Origin: Nageia nagi
Taxonomy: Eukaryota; Pinophyta
Reading direction: 5' to 3'
Assembly (NCBI GenBank): GCA_050084985.1
Contig: JBITNC010000001.1
Location: 201,128,001-201,192,000 of the forward strand
Length of the DNA: 64,000 bases
Of the stretch, positions 1 through 12,339 are shown in pieces (within the stretch, counting starts at the first letter, position 1; each line of letters opens with the position of its first letter). The position numbers and the translations under genes are program-made. The notes beneath the pieces were generated by a model. The model ran no database searches. It was not told where the DNA came from and was given only the letters and a program-made list of their open reading frames with translations.

Positions 1-109
1 TAGTGACGTCCTTACTAGGCTTCTTGCTAGGGTAAAATGCAATAACTTCCCCTTTACCCCAAATCTCTACCTTTTCTGTAAAAGTAGCAATAGAAATATT
101 TTGATCTAT

Positions 110-1470
110 CTAACTATTCCTAAAAACCTGATTCATCATCTCCCTATGAGGTGCTAAAATCTGAAGTAACTCAAAAATACTAACCTTAGCTTGTGTGCTC
201 TTTAATTGCTCAATCAAATCAAAACCTCTAGGATCTTTTGGTAGCTCCTTCTCGTAGGTAACTGGATCGACCATCTCTCTAGCTCTCCCTCTTGTGAGTG
301 CCACATAAACATCTTCATGGAAAATCACATTGACATGTTGCTCTTCCTCTACATCTTCAAACTTTACCAAACACACATAGAATCCATCTTCTATGAGCTT
401 CTGTATTCTATTCCTAAGGCTTCCACACCCATTAGTAGCATGGCCCTTAGTCTGATGATACTCGCAATACCTATCTTCCTTATACCAAGCGGGTCTTTCT
501 GCAGTAGGATCTTCTTCATGCTTAGGTAAGGGTTGTAACAATCCTTTCACCACAAGGTATTTTAGGCTATATCTCAGAGATATGGGAAATTTCACAAATT
601 TCCTCTCTTTCGGCCTGCTTGTCTTCTCGGCCACATGGATAGTTTTCTCCTTCTTTGGTGGTTGCGATCTCTTATTCTTTGCTTTAGTCTTATCATCACT
701 GCCATACTTCAAAAGCCCTGCTTCACAAGGACTTTCTCTTTCTCTAATAATTTATATGTCATATCCGAAAATGTAAGATGTGTATAATCGATGACATGTG
801 ATTGCAAGGGTAAGATAACAGCTTCTTTAAAAATATTTTTTACCTCTTTTTCCGTCAATCTAGTCTTCACTTGCTGCCATGTCTTCTTAAACCTCACAAC
901 AAATTTGTCTAGTTTCTCATCACTACCTTGCTTTATAGCACAAAAATCTGATACCATAACCTCCTACTTGATGTTATGCTTATATTGCTCAAGGAATAAA
1001 CTACTAAATTCTCCAAATGATGTGATAGACCCTTTAGGTAGGGCATAAAACCATTCTCAAGCCTCTCCCTCCAAGCTATGGGGAAAGAATTTGGCTTGTA
1101 ATCTTTGATATGTACCGATTTTGAGTTCGCACTCATCCTTGAATCCTTGTAGATGTCTCCTTGGATCTCCTTCACCATTGAACTTGTAGAATTTTGGCTC
1201 TTTATAATCAGATGGTGGCATGTGCCTACGAATCTCATCACATAGGGGACTACCAAATTCAAAAGAATCATTAGGCAGAGCTGATCCCCTTGCCAATCTA
1301 TCGATTTGCCTTTGCATACCCTCTATAGTAGCTTGAAAGTTACTATTGTCACCCTTAGCACTATTTCATGTTCCTTTGGATCCCTCTAGACCATCATGTC
1401 TGATTTCCCCCAATAATTCATCCAGATCTCTTCTTGAAAGACTACACAGGAATAATTTAAGCTGATCCAT
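110..1470 (-). pseudogene. gag of element A, broken
   Basis: Gag forms the virus-like particle and binds element RNA. Reading starts at the ATG at 1468-1470. The first frame carries a stretch with RRHMPPSDYKEPKFYKFNGE and the usual gag core, but the Trp of the EW motif near 1057 is now TGA and another stop lies near 958. The frame shifts near 715, and the last block (110-712) carries the basic linker, the knuckle CEYHQTKGHATNGC and the conserved tail around KVSIFELLQILAPHREMMNQ. Protease would follow off the left edge. At least two stops and one frameshift make it non-functional. Confidence 0.8.
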
Positions 1471-1537
1471 AACTGAAACACTCACAAAATAGATATTAGT
1501 CCTAACTAAAACCCTTAGCACAATGATGTGAACTTCA

Positions 1538-1553
1538 CGTCGGGTTCACCAAA
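1538..1553 (-). promoter_or_regulatory. primer-binding region of element A
   Basis: Immediately inside the LTR the minus strand reads TTTGGTGAACCCGACG. Its position directly after the terminal ..AACA is where the tRNA primer site lies. Element F has a related but decayed version (TTTAGTGAACCCAC) at the same place. The tRNA is not identified. Confidence 0.55.
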
Positions 1554-2477
1554 TGTTTACAAATAAATTGAGCATGCAAATAAATAAGTAGGTAAATATC
1601 TACAAACCCAATATATTTGTATTCGAGCTATGGATAGCAATTTATACAAAATAATGAAAGAGATAATCAACTACAGAAATAGAACAAGTATTTTAACAAA
1701 TGATAAACTCGAAATTATTTGCAAAACTTAGATTATACAATATATTAAGATATATGTATATGTAGTCAGGCATAAGATGACACCACCTATCAAGATAGAA
1801 GTTATATACCCACCTCATAGAGCATGCTCAAAATGAAGCTGTTGATGAAGTCCTGGGATCCAACGTTGTCCACACCTGAAATCATGAAGCTAAAAAGTCA
1901 CATAAGAAGGCCACGGGTGGTGTTCGTTGCATTGGATAGGAATGCCAATGGTCTGTATTCATCCACAGAGGAGAATCGATGGCCTTCGATAGGCTATGAT
2001 CCATCTCCAATGAGTCTACACCTCCACTCAAATCTCGAGATAATTGTAGTATGACACTCAGAGAAGTCTCTCAGTTCTTTAGAATGCTCGTAAGAAGGGG
2101 ATATACAAAATTCGGCTTGATAGGCGGTGTCAAGAGACACCTTACAATATGATTACCATTATCAAGACCATATGCGGGATCATGTGTATCCTTGATTATG
2201 GACTTACTATTAGATCCCTTATTTATATAGATAATAGATAATACAACCCATGGGTCGGCATGCATCTACATAAATAAGGCTAATTCACAACATTCAAGAT
2301 AACCACACCAATAAACAATATAATTCATGCAGCATTCAAGATAATCATTATAAAATTCACATTCAAGACAAACATTGATATTATCACATTAAGACATTCA
2401 AGACATATATTTAGACCGAGCATGTTTTCATTAATTTTATTGATTTAAAAACATAAATTCATTTTTATGTGCTAACA
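1554..2477 (-). repeat. 5' LTR of element A (about 924 bp)
   Basis: On the minus strand it starts TGTTAGCACATAAAAATG and ends TTATTTGTAAACA, so it has TGTTA..AACA termini. The left boundary is fixed by the primer-binding region and the right boundary by the point where element B coding sequence resumes. The 3' partner is outside the window, so the length rests on one copy. Confidence 0.65.
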
Positions 2478-5410
2478 GTAATTTAGTAGTGCATAACCTT
2501 GGTATAAAATAAGATGCAAAACCTATTAAACAAAAACTATGAAAAATTCATCCTACAATTTCCTTAATGGAAATAGAGGAGTTGTAAAAACTTTTAGAAG
2601 CCAAGTTTATTCACCTAATTGATTACTCTGATTGGATTTCCAATATGGTACCAGTTAAAAAATCCACTAGGAATATTAGAATATGCATAAATTTTAGAGA
2701 TCTAAATAAGGCATGCCCTAAGGATGACTTCCCCTTACCAAACATAGATAGCTTGGTTGATTCTACCATAGGAAATGAAATGTTGTCACTCATGGATGGG
2801 TTCTTAGGGTATAATCAAATTAAGTGGCATCATAATACTAGTATAAAATTGCATTTACAACACCATGGGGAACATTATATTATAGGGTAATGCCTTTTGA
2901 ATTAAAAAATGCTAGAGCTACTTATCAAAGAGCCATGATGTACATCTTCCATAATTACATGCATGATATCATAGAAGATTATATAGATGATGTGTTAGCT
3001 AAATCAAAAACATCATAGGATCACCCTAAACTACTCATTAAAATATTCAATAGGTTACTAGAACATAAAATTCGATTAAACCCAAATAAGTGTGTTTTTG
3101 TGGTAAAATCTAAGAAATTATTGGGTTTCATTATCTCTAGATGAGGGATTGAAGTAGATACTAACAAAATAAAAGCAATAACAAATATGCCCCCCCCCTC
3201 AAATATAAAACAACTACATAGCCTCAAGATAAATTGTAGGCCATGAGATGTTTCATTTCTTAGTTGTCAGATAGGTGTAAACCTTTTAACAAACTTTTAA
3301 AGAAGGGTATTATCTTTCACTGGGGTAATGAACAATAAGAAGCATTTGATGAGATGAAATGCTATCTTCTTTCACCACCTATTTTAGTACCACCTAAACT
3401 TGGAGAACTATTATTGTTATATATATAAGCTACAAAAATAGCCTTAGGAACCATGCTTGCTTAAAACTATGAGAATAGTAAAGAACAAGCAATATATTAC
3501 CTATTTGAACTTTAGTTGGTTATGAGATCAAGTATGTGTATTTGGAAAAGTTATGTCTAGCAGTAGTATTCATAACTAAAAAATTAAGACATTACATGCT
3601 AAACCATACCATGTACATAATTGCTAAAGTCAATCTTTTGAAATACATGATGAATAAAACTTATCAAAATGCAAAAACATCTAAATGGATCATGCATCTA
3701 ACTAAATTTGACTTACTTTTCAAAAGGCAAAAATCAATTAAAGGATAATTCATCGCTAATTACCTTGCTAAGGCACCATTATTTAATGATAATCCACTCA
3801 TCATAAAATTACCAAATGAACATGTATTCCAATTAGATGAATTGGAAATTCTCATAAAATCTGAAGAAGAATGGGATATGGTAATATATTTTGATGGGTC
3901 AAGATGTGAGCAAAGCAGGGGTGCCAATGTTATTTTTGTTACACCCCAAGGAGTTCCCATAACCTATTCATTTAAACTTAACTTTCCTTGTATAAACAAT
4001 AATGCTGAGTATGAAGCCTTAATCCTAGCCATTAATATTGCTATAAAATTAAAGTTGAAAAAGGTAGAATTCATTGGTGATTCGTTGGTAATCATAAATC
4101 AAGTCAAAGAGATCTTCTAGTGTAAGGAACCTTTGTTGCAAAAATATAAGAGATTAGTGAAAAATCTTTTATTATCTTTCAAAAAATATGATTTAGAAGT
4201 AGCACCATAATCAACTAATAGGTTTGCTAATGGAAACCCGCAAACCCTAATCAAAAAATGATCCCTATTGAAATTGTTCAAATCATTAAATCCTCAATAG
4301 AATCATATGAATTTGAACATATAGTCTTGGACATTGCAATAGAAGATAAAATTTCATGGCATACATAATTGTTCAAATTATTAAGATATGAGGTATTACC
4401 TAAAGACTTAACAAAAGCATCTCAAAAAGCATTCAAGATCAAAGCTTTTCACTTCTACATGATAGGAGATGTCTTATACCATAGGGGTTTTGATGGAATA
4501 TTACTTAGATGTTTAGAGTGGGCTGATTCATAAATTGCAATTTCATGCACACATGATGAAATTTTATGGAGGATATTTTAGTAGCTCTACAATCACAAAA
4601 TGATTAATGCATATGGGATATTACTAGCCTACTATGGAACATGATTACATGGAATACATTAGAAAATATGTTAAATATCACCAACATGAGAATCTATTTA
4701 ATCAACCCTCACATACATTACAACCCATGCAATTATTATGGCCATTCTCAAGATGGGCATTGGATTTAATAGGTCAAATCTCTCCTATTTCCTTAGGAGG
4801 TCATAAGTTTATAATAACTGCTATAGAATATTTTAGAAAATGGCTAGAAGCTATTCCTATTATCTCAATAAAAGGGTCAAAAATAGCAAAATTCATATAG
4901 AACCATATAATATGTCATTTTTGGAATTTTGACCCAAACTATCACTGATAATGGGAAAAACTTAAAAAAATAAGGAAGTTCAAGCTTTATGTAAAGGATA
5001 TCACATCCATTTAAGCTTCTCAACTCCTTACTATCCTCAAGGGAATGGTCAAGCTAAAGCTACAAATAAAACTATTTGTAGCATTCTATTAAAAATTGTT
5101 GATGACTACCATCGATATTGGCATGTAAGAATAGCACGTGCATTATGGGCCTATCGAACTAGTATTCAAACTCCTATTGTGGTAACCCCATTTTCCTTAG
5201 TTTATAAGGTTGAAGCAATATTACCCTTAGAAATAGAAATTCCTTCTTTATGAATTGCATTACAAGATTATATCACTAATGAAGTAGTTCATCAAACAAG
5301 ATTAGATCAATTACTTCTTTTAGATGAAATAAGAGTTAATGCATTAGAGCATTTACATACTTATCAAAATCATATTAAAAAAGCCTTTAATAAAAAATTT
5401 AAAACTCATA
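2478..5410 (+). pseudogene. pol of element B, first part (RT, RNase H, archaeal RNase H, integrase core)
   Basis: This is the middle of a plus-strand Tat-lineage polyprotein. The start has been separated from gag and protease by element A. RT begins near 2550 with IRICINFRDLNKACPKDDFP (2670-2730) and keeps YIDD near 2970. The RT connection motif MPPPSNIKQLHSL follows near 3190. A first RNase H region runs about 3350-3750, and an archaeal-type RNase H at 3840-4200 keeps D (YFDGS), E (AEYEAL) and D (GDS). The integrase core runs about 4540-5110 with LDLIG, TDNG and GNGQAKATNKT, where the last catalytic Glu is Lys (AAA, 5056-5058). Many stops and shifts are present. Order RT, RNase H, aRNH, INT is the usual Tat order. 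Confidence 0.85.
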
Positions 5411-5415
5411 AATTT
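5411..5415. repeat. target-site duplication AATTT (left of C)
   Basis: AATTT directly precedes the left LTR of element C and is repeated exactly at 10215-10219 after the right LTR. It proves one clean integration of C into the integrase tail of B. Confidence 0.93.
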
Positions 5416-5733
5416 TGTTATGAACCAAGTTCCAAAAATAGCATAAAATCACAAGAGAAAGAGCTCAACGCCTTGAATAAGAGATAAAATCAATAATAAT
5501 AAGCCACTTTGAGGGGGAAACCTCCTTTACATTACATCAAATACACAACCATAGATAATACAAATGATAATACCTCCTTAGTATATATAAGATTCCAAGG
5601 GTTTCCACTACAATGAAAGGACACTAGTTGACATTACAATAATAATGTAAGGGAATAACAATAACCATAGTGGGCTTCTATGGGACACATACTAACAATA
5701 TATGGGCTACATGAGTAGTATAGGGACCTAACA
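5416..5733 (-). repeat. 3' LTR of element C
   Basis: 318 bp. On the plus strand it starts TGTTATGAACC and ends GGGACCTAACA, and it matches 9897-10214 end to end with no net length change. It contains a short TATATATAAG stretch near 5583. Confidence 0.93.
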
Positions 5734-5748
5734 TGCCCCTCTCCTTCA
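5734..5748 (-). promoter_or_regulatory. polypurine tract of element C
   Basis: The minus strand reads GAAGGAGAGGGGCA directly before the 3' LTR. This is the plus-strand DNA primer site and confirms the minus orientation. Confidence 0.8.
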
Positions 5749-5770
5749 AAAAAAATGTTGTCCTCAACAT

Positions 5771-6228
5771 TTGAGTAGTTTTGGATGCTTCTGTAGAAAA
5801 TTCTCATCTTCCCATGTGGAATCTTCAGCAGGTAGGTTCTTCCACTTAATGAGATACTTTGAAATTGATCAATTTCTTAGCTTATGGATTCTTGAGTTAG
5901 TGATTACTTCTGGCTCCAATATAATTTTCCCTTCCTCATCAAGTTTTGGAAGTGTAGTTTGAATTGGGATCTTGTTATCGATAACCTTTTTTAAGCATGA
6001 AACATGAAAAATTGGGTGTACTTGCAAAGAAGCTGGAAGCTCCAATTTGTATGCCATACTACCAATATTTTGCAACACCTTATAAGGCCAATAGTACTTG
6101 GGAGATAGTTTGTTATCCTTCTTAGATTGCTTTAGGGACATCTGTTTGTATGGTTGTAGCCATAAAAACACCCAATCGCTCACTTCATAACTTCTTTCAC
6201 TACGATGTTGATCTGCTTGTTGTTTCAT
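5771..6228 (-). pseudogene. integrase C-terminus plus chromodomain of element C
   Basis: An open stretch (6228-5869) carries the integrase tail: DQHRSERSYEVSDWVFLWLQ, then PYKVLQ, LELPASLQVHPIFHVSCLKK. This GPY/F-type module is known to bind DNA. A TGA then interrupts, and the same frame resumes as a chromodomain with YLIKWKNLPAEDSTWED. Chromodomains steer chromovirus integration to particular chromatin. The block sits only a few codons from the RT FDD motif, so the intervening RNase H and integrase core have been deleted. Confidence 0.85.
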
Positions 6229-6239
6229 TCAATTCTATG

Positions 6240-7626
6240 CCAAGGTTAGGTTATCCTTTAAGAGTTGGAGAACTTGTTGTTGATGCTCGATGTGATCTTC
6301 CCAAGACTTACTGTAGATTAGTATATCATCAAATAATACTAACACAAATTTTCTAAGAAAGGGTTTGAAATAGAATTCATCAAACTTTGAAAAGTGGAAG
6401 GTGCATTAGTAAGGCCAAAGGGCATGACCAAGAATTCATAATGATCTTCATGAGTTCTAAATGCTATTTTCAAAATGTCTTCTATCTTCATTCTAATTTG
6501 ATGATATCTTGAGCAAATATCTAGCTTGGTGAAGTATTTTTCTCCATGTAATTCATCCAGCAATTCATCAATGAAAGGAATGAGAAATTTATCTTTAATA
6601 ATGAGCTTGTTTAGCTCTCTATAATTTGAACACATGTGCCATGCTCCCTCCTTCTTAAGCACCATTACTACTGGGGAAGAGAAAGAACTTTGGCTTGGTC
6701 TAATTATACCTATTTCTAGCATTTCTACAACCATACATTCAATTTCACTCTTCTAGGTATATGGATATCTATAAGGTCTGATGTTGGGAGGAACACTTCC
6801 TAGAATTAAGTTAATACCATGATCATGATCTCAATTAGGGGGGAGACTTTTGGAAGTATCAAATACCTTGGCATACTTATCAATGAATTTTTGGAGATCT
6901 AAAGAATTACCTGGCTTAGATGTTTGGACATCTAGTGAGCATAATTGTACAATTACACCACTTCTTTGCTTCCTCAAAAGTTTTGTCATGCCATTAGAGC
7001 TGATTATCTTACAATATTTTGCTTTGATACCCCTTAATTCAAACTCTTTTCCCTCCCAGAAAAATTTCATGAAAAGTTTTTTAAAATTAAAAGCCACTAT
7101 TCCCAATGATTGTAACCATTGGACCCCTAAGACAATATCAGCAACACCCATTGGAATGGTAATCATTGAACTTTTTAGTACATATTTTGCCATGGTTAGA
7201 TTAATATTATGGCACTTCCCTGAGCAATTTATAGTTCCTCCATCTGCAACCATCACTTGAAACTCTAGCACTGGATATATGAAGCAATTCAAATCTTTGG
7301 CTATCTTGGAATGAATAAAATTATGTGTACTACCATAGTCAATCAACACTTTTACCTTTTTCTTCTTGATATATCCTTCTATCTTGAGAGTTTGAGGAGT
7401 AGTAATTCTAGCCAATGCATTACAAGATATGGTGGGATTCATTTCTTCAGTAGTAATCTCTTCTAATTCTTCAAGTGTGGATGATTTTTCTTCTTCTTCT
7501 TCTTCCTCTTCACATTCTATGTAGAATAATTTCTTCTCCCCACACTTATGTCCTTTACTATACTTGCTATCACAATTGAAGCATAGACCCTTTGCTCGTC
7601 TTTCATCTATTTGTTGAGGTGTCAAC
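6240..7626 (-). pseudogene. protease and reverse transcriptase of element C
   Basis: The zinc knuckle CFNCDSKYSKGHKC opens the block (about 7585-7545); this spacing is common in plant chromoviruses. The aspartic protease active site reads LIDYGSTHNFIHS, with Tyr where Ser or Thr is expected after Asp. RT follows with [28 protein letters not shown] and [14 protein letters not shown]. After a one-base shift near 6345 comes [18 protein letters not shown]. Reading stops near 6240, where the deletion begins. Stop codons near 6830 and 6770 also break the frame. Confidence 0.87.
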
Positions 7627-8599
7627 CTTGTAGGTTAAGGTAAGTAAGAAGAAGGAACATTATTTTCTTTATAGGTGTTTGAAGGGAACCTTTTAGTAGT
7701 CATTGCCATATTTTTACTTTCAACCTTCCTTGCCATCCTAAAAGCCATCTCCAAGGATGTTGGTTCAAACAAATGCATCTCATGTTGAATGTTATCCTTT
7801 AAGGTTCCCATAAAGAGATCCAACAATCTATCACTTGGTATGTCATTCACTCTAAGACTCAACTTTTGAAATTGTTGAATGTGCTCCATCACTAAAAATT
7901 TTTGCCTTAGATTTGTCAATTGAGTAAAGAAGGAATTATTCTTAACTTCCTCATGGTAGGCTATCAGTTCCTCTGTAAAAATGGACCAAGATATAATAGA
8001 ACCCTTTTTACATTCACAAAGCCATTAGTACCATACAACCTGCTCAGGCTCTAGATACAAGGATGTAATAGTTACTTTTTGTGATGTTGGTACTTGGTGT
8101 AGATAAAAAAAGTTCTCCATTTGAAATATCCAATTGATGGGGTCCTTTCCATCAAACTTCCTCATGTCGATCTTAGGGAGTTGTAATCCCCTTGAGAACC
8201 ATGCTTTATTACTTCCATTAGTAGAAGCATATCCTCCTAAATTAGGCTTGTTAATGAAGGGTTTCTCTCCTTGAACAATATCATTATTTTCCTAATAACC
8301 TTGGGCCATATCAACATCTTTAGGAATCTTTCCCTCTAGGTTTTGTATGAATTGATAAATCTTTTCCATATTTTGATCCATATTAGTCACCAACTCCTCC
8401 CTCAAACTGATTAAGTCAATTGATCTTACCATCCCTTTTATCAAATCCCTTTTTAAGTCCTCCAAATCACACTTTTTACACACTCTTTAACCAATTCTTC
8501 CAATTGGGATATTCGGAAGGATATGTCTTCACTTTCTACTATAGTCATGGATGAACCCTCTGGAGGTCTAGTTGGTGTAGCAATTTTTTTCGATGGCAT
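7627..8599 (-). pseudogene. gag of element C, broken
   Basis: The likely start is the ATG at 8599-8597 (MPSKKIATPTRPPEG). A standard gag core is readable in pieces: RKFDGKDPINWIFQMENFF near 8150, then LTNLRQKFLVMEHIQQFQ and LDLFMGTLKDNIQHEMHLF at 7919-7780. Several frameshifts and stops are present. It runs directly into the knuckle and protease block, as in chromoviruses with one gag-pol frame. Confidence 0.75.
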
Positions 8600-9880
8600 T
8601 TTGACTGAGTATTACTATGGAGTAGGAATTTACCAATTATTTTAGTCAAAGGTCCTCACAGAAGTGTCCAGTTCTCACAAACCATGATATACCATAGGGT
8701 CCAACAATAGTACTCGACCCAATATTTCAGAGCTCCAACCAAAGAGGATAGATTGTACCCTTCGCTATATTACCCGACTACCTTTTGGTACATGTGGGTA
8801 GTCTCCTCGAGTGCTATTCTCAATTTATTGCAAAAAAAAAAATGGACGGTCAAAAGGTTAACTTGGTTGGTTTCAGGATTCTAGGGGGTCTCCCTATATA
8901 CGTAAGGTACGTGGGAGCTCAAATCTATGATAGTGTTGTCTAATGCATAATTGTTTGAAAAGGGCCCTTATTAATATACTCATGATACATGAGGTAATCC
9001 TAAAGGACCTATATATATACAATGTATGTGCATGATCATGATGGTCTCTCTATATACTCAAAGGTACATGAGAGAATCCAACAGTGGCCTAAGTGATATA
9101 CTGCGAGTACGTTGTAGGAGACCACAATTCCCTGGGATGCAATGTTGGCAAAGTAATGATAGCTCCTATGTTTAAATATGCCAAAAAACATATATACCTA
9201 AAATAATCTCCTCTTTCTCCTCTTTCCAACAACTTTTGAATCACCCCAAATAGACCTTCCAATCGAAATATATGCAAATTTAAAAAAAAAATTATACCTT
9301 TTTAAACTATGATTTGGAGACTGTTCTATTATCCGACCTTTCAACTAATGTAAATCTGAACTTTTGGCCCTTTAGAGTCTGAAATTTCTACCTATGGTAG
9401 CCTTAGATGTCTTATTTTCAATGCCATAGGTTTCATCAAATTTTGATATTCCAAGAGGAATTGGCTACAACTTTCCCAAAATGTGCTAATTTTTGGATTT
9501 TTTAGAAGAGCAAACTTTGTATGAAATGCCACATGTCACTTGTTTATTCCTAGACCTTGAAAATTGTACCAGATAAACTTTAGTTTGTATCCTAACTAGT
9601 GCAATATGTTTCACAAAGTTTGGAGTTGTAAAACTTTAGATATACACTTTTTAACTAGAACACCTATTTCAAACCTACTTTTGAGATTAGTCACAAACCC
9701 TAACTTCCCTTGAGTGTAAATTGCAAAATATAGTGAAGTTGGTGATGAAATTTTAACCAAAATGTTTTTGGTATGTATTATAAAAACCCAATAAATTTTA
9801 GAATCTAAAACCATGTAAAACAAAATTGGTAGTGAAAATTCCATGATGACTAGTTTTGAGCAATGAAACCGTAGAATCGT

Positions 9881-9896
9881 CTGCTCTGGTACCAAA
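9881..9896 (-). promoter_or_regulatory. primer-binding site of element C
   Basis: The minus strand reads TTTGGTACCAGAGCAG right after the 5' LTR. It matches the common plant site TGGTATCAGAGC (initiator Met tRNA) with one mismatch. Confidence 0.8.
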
Positions 9897-10214
9897 TGTT
9901 ATGAACCAAGTTCCCAAAATAGCATCAAATCACAATATAAAGAGCTCAATAACTTGAATAAAATATAAAATCAGTAATAATAAGCCAATTAAAGAGGGAA
10001 ATCTCCTTTACATTATATCAAATACACAACCATAGACAATACAAATGATAATACCTCCTTAGTATATATAGGAGTCCAAGGGTTGCCACTACAATGAAAG
10101 AACACTAGCCGACATAAGAATAATAATGTAAGGGAATAACAATAACCATAGTGGTATTCTATGGGACACATACTAACAATATATGGGCTACATGAGTAGT
10201 ATAGGGACCTAACA
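9897..10214 (-). repeat. 5' LTR of element C
   Basis: 318 bp, the partner of 5416-5733, with the same termini. It is followed at 10215 by the AATTT target duplication. Roughly 27 substitutions separate the two LTRs by hand alignment. Confidence 0.93.
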
Positions 10215-10423
10215 AATTTAACATAGGGGATTTGGTTTTAAAAGAAAACCAAAAAACTTCTCGAATGGAATGACAGCTCTGTGATAAGTTCATTCCTAAC
10301 TGGTTAGGTCCTTACATGATTAAAAGAAAATTTGGATGTGGTGCTTATCATTTAGTTGATATGGAAGGTAACAAAGATCATGAACCCATAAATATCATGC
10401 ATCTTCAACCTTTCTATAGTTAA
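10215..10423 (+). pseudogene. pol of element B, integrase C-terminus
   Basis: The reading of B resumes after element C with FNIGDLVLKENQ, then PNWLGPYMIKRKFGCGAYHL and MHLQPFYS before TAA at 10421-10423. This is the GPY/F-type integrase tail. One internal stop lies near 10270. It joins without loss to the reading that ends at 5410, which shows that C is a simple insertion. Confidence 0.88.
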
Positions 10424-11123
10424 TAAACTTTTTTGATTAGAAATTGTATATATTGTAAATATATATATTATCAATAAATTTTTTTAGTAAAAAAAATTAA
10501 CAAAAGCATTTTTCTTAAAAAATTATACATATTTAATTATTTTAGATTAAAAAAGACATCAAAAAAGAGTCAAAATATCCACTTGATTGTTGATCAAAGA
10601 GGTATTTGACAAAAATCTTAGTTTGAGAAACCAAGATATTTGGGAGACAAAGTTATCATAGAATAATCCCTAGATATTTTCCTTAGAAATAGAAATATCC
10701 TCTATTTATCTATTAATTTACAAAGAATCATAGCCTAAAACTTATTTATATAAAGGTATCAAGGAAATTTATGTGGATAAATCCATGTACCACCTAAGTC
10801 ATACACTGGCAAACTTGTTATGCCAATATTGGCCTACTTTAGCCCCCAAGATCATAATTAATTACTTTTTCAACTATTAGATCTAGAATAGAGTTGTTAA
10901 CACCTAGCCAAATGAAGATTTTCTATTTACATGGATAGACTAGATGATAAAAGACCTATGTCATCATAAAATTATCTATGATTTTTATACTAGGTTCATC
11001 CATAAGCATCAACAATCAATTATATGTTTGCAAAATATTAAGCAATGACTCTCTCAAATTAGGTCAAGGTTTCTCCATCTTCCCCCCCTTAGTGTTCAAA
11101 TAAGAATTGTGATGTTAAGAAAA
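10424..11123 (+). other. AT-rich post-pol spacer of element B
   Basis: About 700 bp without a recognisable gene. It is rich in A runs and short direct repeats and separates the pol stop from the extra ORF remnant. No motif could be supported. Confidence 0.4.
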
Positions 11124-12060
11124 CTAGAAATGAATAAAAAAATATAATTTAATCCTATAGAACATGATTTTGTTAATAGATACCTATAATATTGATATAT
11201 GCAAGCATTAAAAAAGTCTCCTTACACTAAATTAGCCCGCTTATTCACCTTACCAAAAGAAATTCAAGAAGTTATAGCCATGAATTTTTATAAATGATGA
11301 GGAACCAATGCTTGAGACCTAAAAGTTAGTGGTCGTAGAGAAACTATTGAGTTAGAATCAAAGGATATGTGGATGGAAACTGAATCTCTAACCAATTGGA
11401 TTCATCTATTCCACTTACATTGGCCTTATGAGAGACCCAAAATTTTGCTAAATTATGTTGATCAAGTGACTCTATGATTTTATAGAAGATCAGTTTCAAT
11501 AATTGAGGTCATCAATGATTTGGCGCTGGACTATAAAACCTATTTAATTTTACATAATGAAATCATTTATGATTATAGTTCATTATTTAGTAGAAACTAT
11601 TATGTAAATAATCCAATTAATATAAGACCAAGGTTTCATAATACCTTAGAACATTATAACCAAAGAAAGAGTGAGGTTATAGTCAAACTAGAAAAAAATA
11701 AGTATGTCTAGTCTCTCATAAAGAGCATGATCTCCCTTACATCATTATTTCCCCCTCAATCTTCACAAACCTTAAGGATCCCATCCTACCTTCCACTTAC
11801 TGAGAATGGTGAAGCCTTGACATCATCAGCCTAGGCAAAATGCATCATTAAGAAATTCAAGTATCATCCACCAATATTGCCACTCATTTGGTATTTGGTC
11901 CATTACCAATCATCTATCCTAGGACCAAGACCTACTCATCTCTCAATTCAACCTCTGTACTTTTATTTCTTAGGTTATAAAGGTTGGGTTATTCATAAAA
12001 AATAAGGGGACCATTATCATTGGGGAGTTGTAAAAAATTTTATGCCTTAAAAAATAACAA
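11124..12060 (+). pseudogene. unknown ORF remnant downstream of pol in element B
   Basis: Roughly 300 codons can be followed in the plus strand with only a few stops. It starts near MNKKI at 11129, continues through LARLFTLPKEIQEVIAMNFY and NWIHLFHLHWPYERP, and has an uninterrupted piece (11520-11711) with NEIIYDYSSLFSRNYYVNNP. It ends around LYFYFLGYKGWVIHKK near 12003. I do not recognise a family. It resembles no gag or pol domain. The even codon-like spacing and few stops compared with flanks suggest a former gene belonging to B; extra ORFs after pol are known in plant Ty3/gypsy elements. Confidence 0.45.
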
Positions 12061-12339
12061 TCAAGTAAATGAAAAGTACCACCACAAAGAATATATGTAA
12101 CTAATTTAGAAAATTATTATTAAACATTTTCTTGTAAAAATAAAATGTGTGTGTATATATCTATCTTTTAAAAAATTTATATAAATTCTAAAAAATGCTT
12201 GTATATGACATTGTAGGTAGTTGATTGTATTTCACAAGCAACAAGTATCATGAGGCACCCACATTGTGTTAATCTTCCCACTAGTAAGCGGGAGGGGTAC
12301 TCATGTTATGGTACTCTTATCCCATGGGACTTGTAATCC

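Larger units (their letters stand above)
1..2477 (-). mobile_element. Ty3/gypsy element A (Tat-like), 5' part
   Basis: This is the 5' half of a minus-strand LTR retrotransposon: 5' LTR at 1554-2477, primer-binding region just inside it, then gag running off the left window edge. Its outer end lies exactly where the RT reading of plus-strand element B resumes, so A is inserted in B. The 5 bases after the LTR (GTAAT, 2478-2482) are the candidate target duplication, but the other copy is outside the window. The Tat-like label rests on the gag style: a CX2H...HX4C knuckle instead of CCHC, and a characteristic conserved gag tail. Confidence 0.8.
5416..10214 (-). mobile_element. Ty3/gypsy chromovirus C, complete ends, internally deleted
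   Basis: This is a 4.8-kb minus-strand LTR retrotransposon with both 318-bp LTRs, matching 5-bp target duplications, a primer-binding site complementary to initiator Met tRNA and a polypurine tract. Inside are gag, protease and RT remnants, then an abrupt jump to the integrase C-terminus and a chromodomain. Gamma RNase H and the integrase catalytic core are missing, so the copy could only have moved using proteins of another element or lost them later. By hand count the LTRs differ at about 27 of 318 positions (roughly 91.5% identity), so the insertion is old. Confidence 0.92.

Noticed and set aside
6850-7260. Plus-strand 136-codon ORF in element C
   Set aside because: Shadow of the minus-strand protease region, which carries recognisable motifs.
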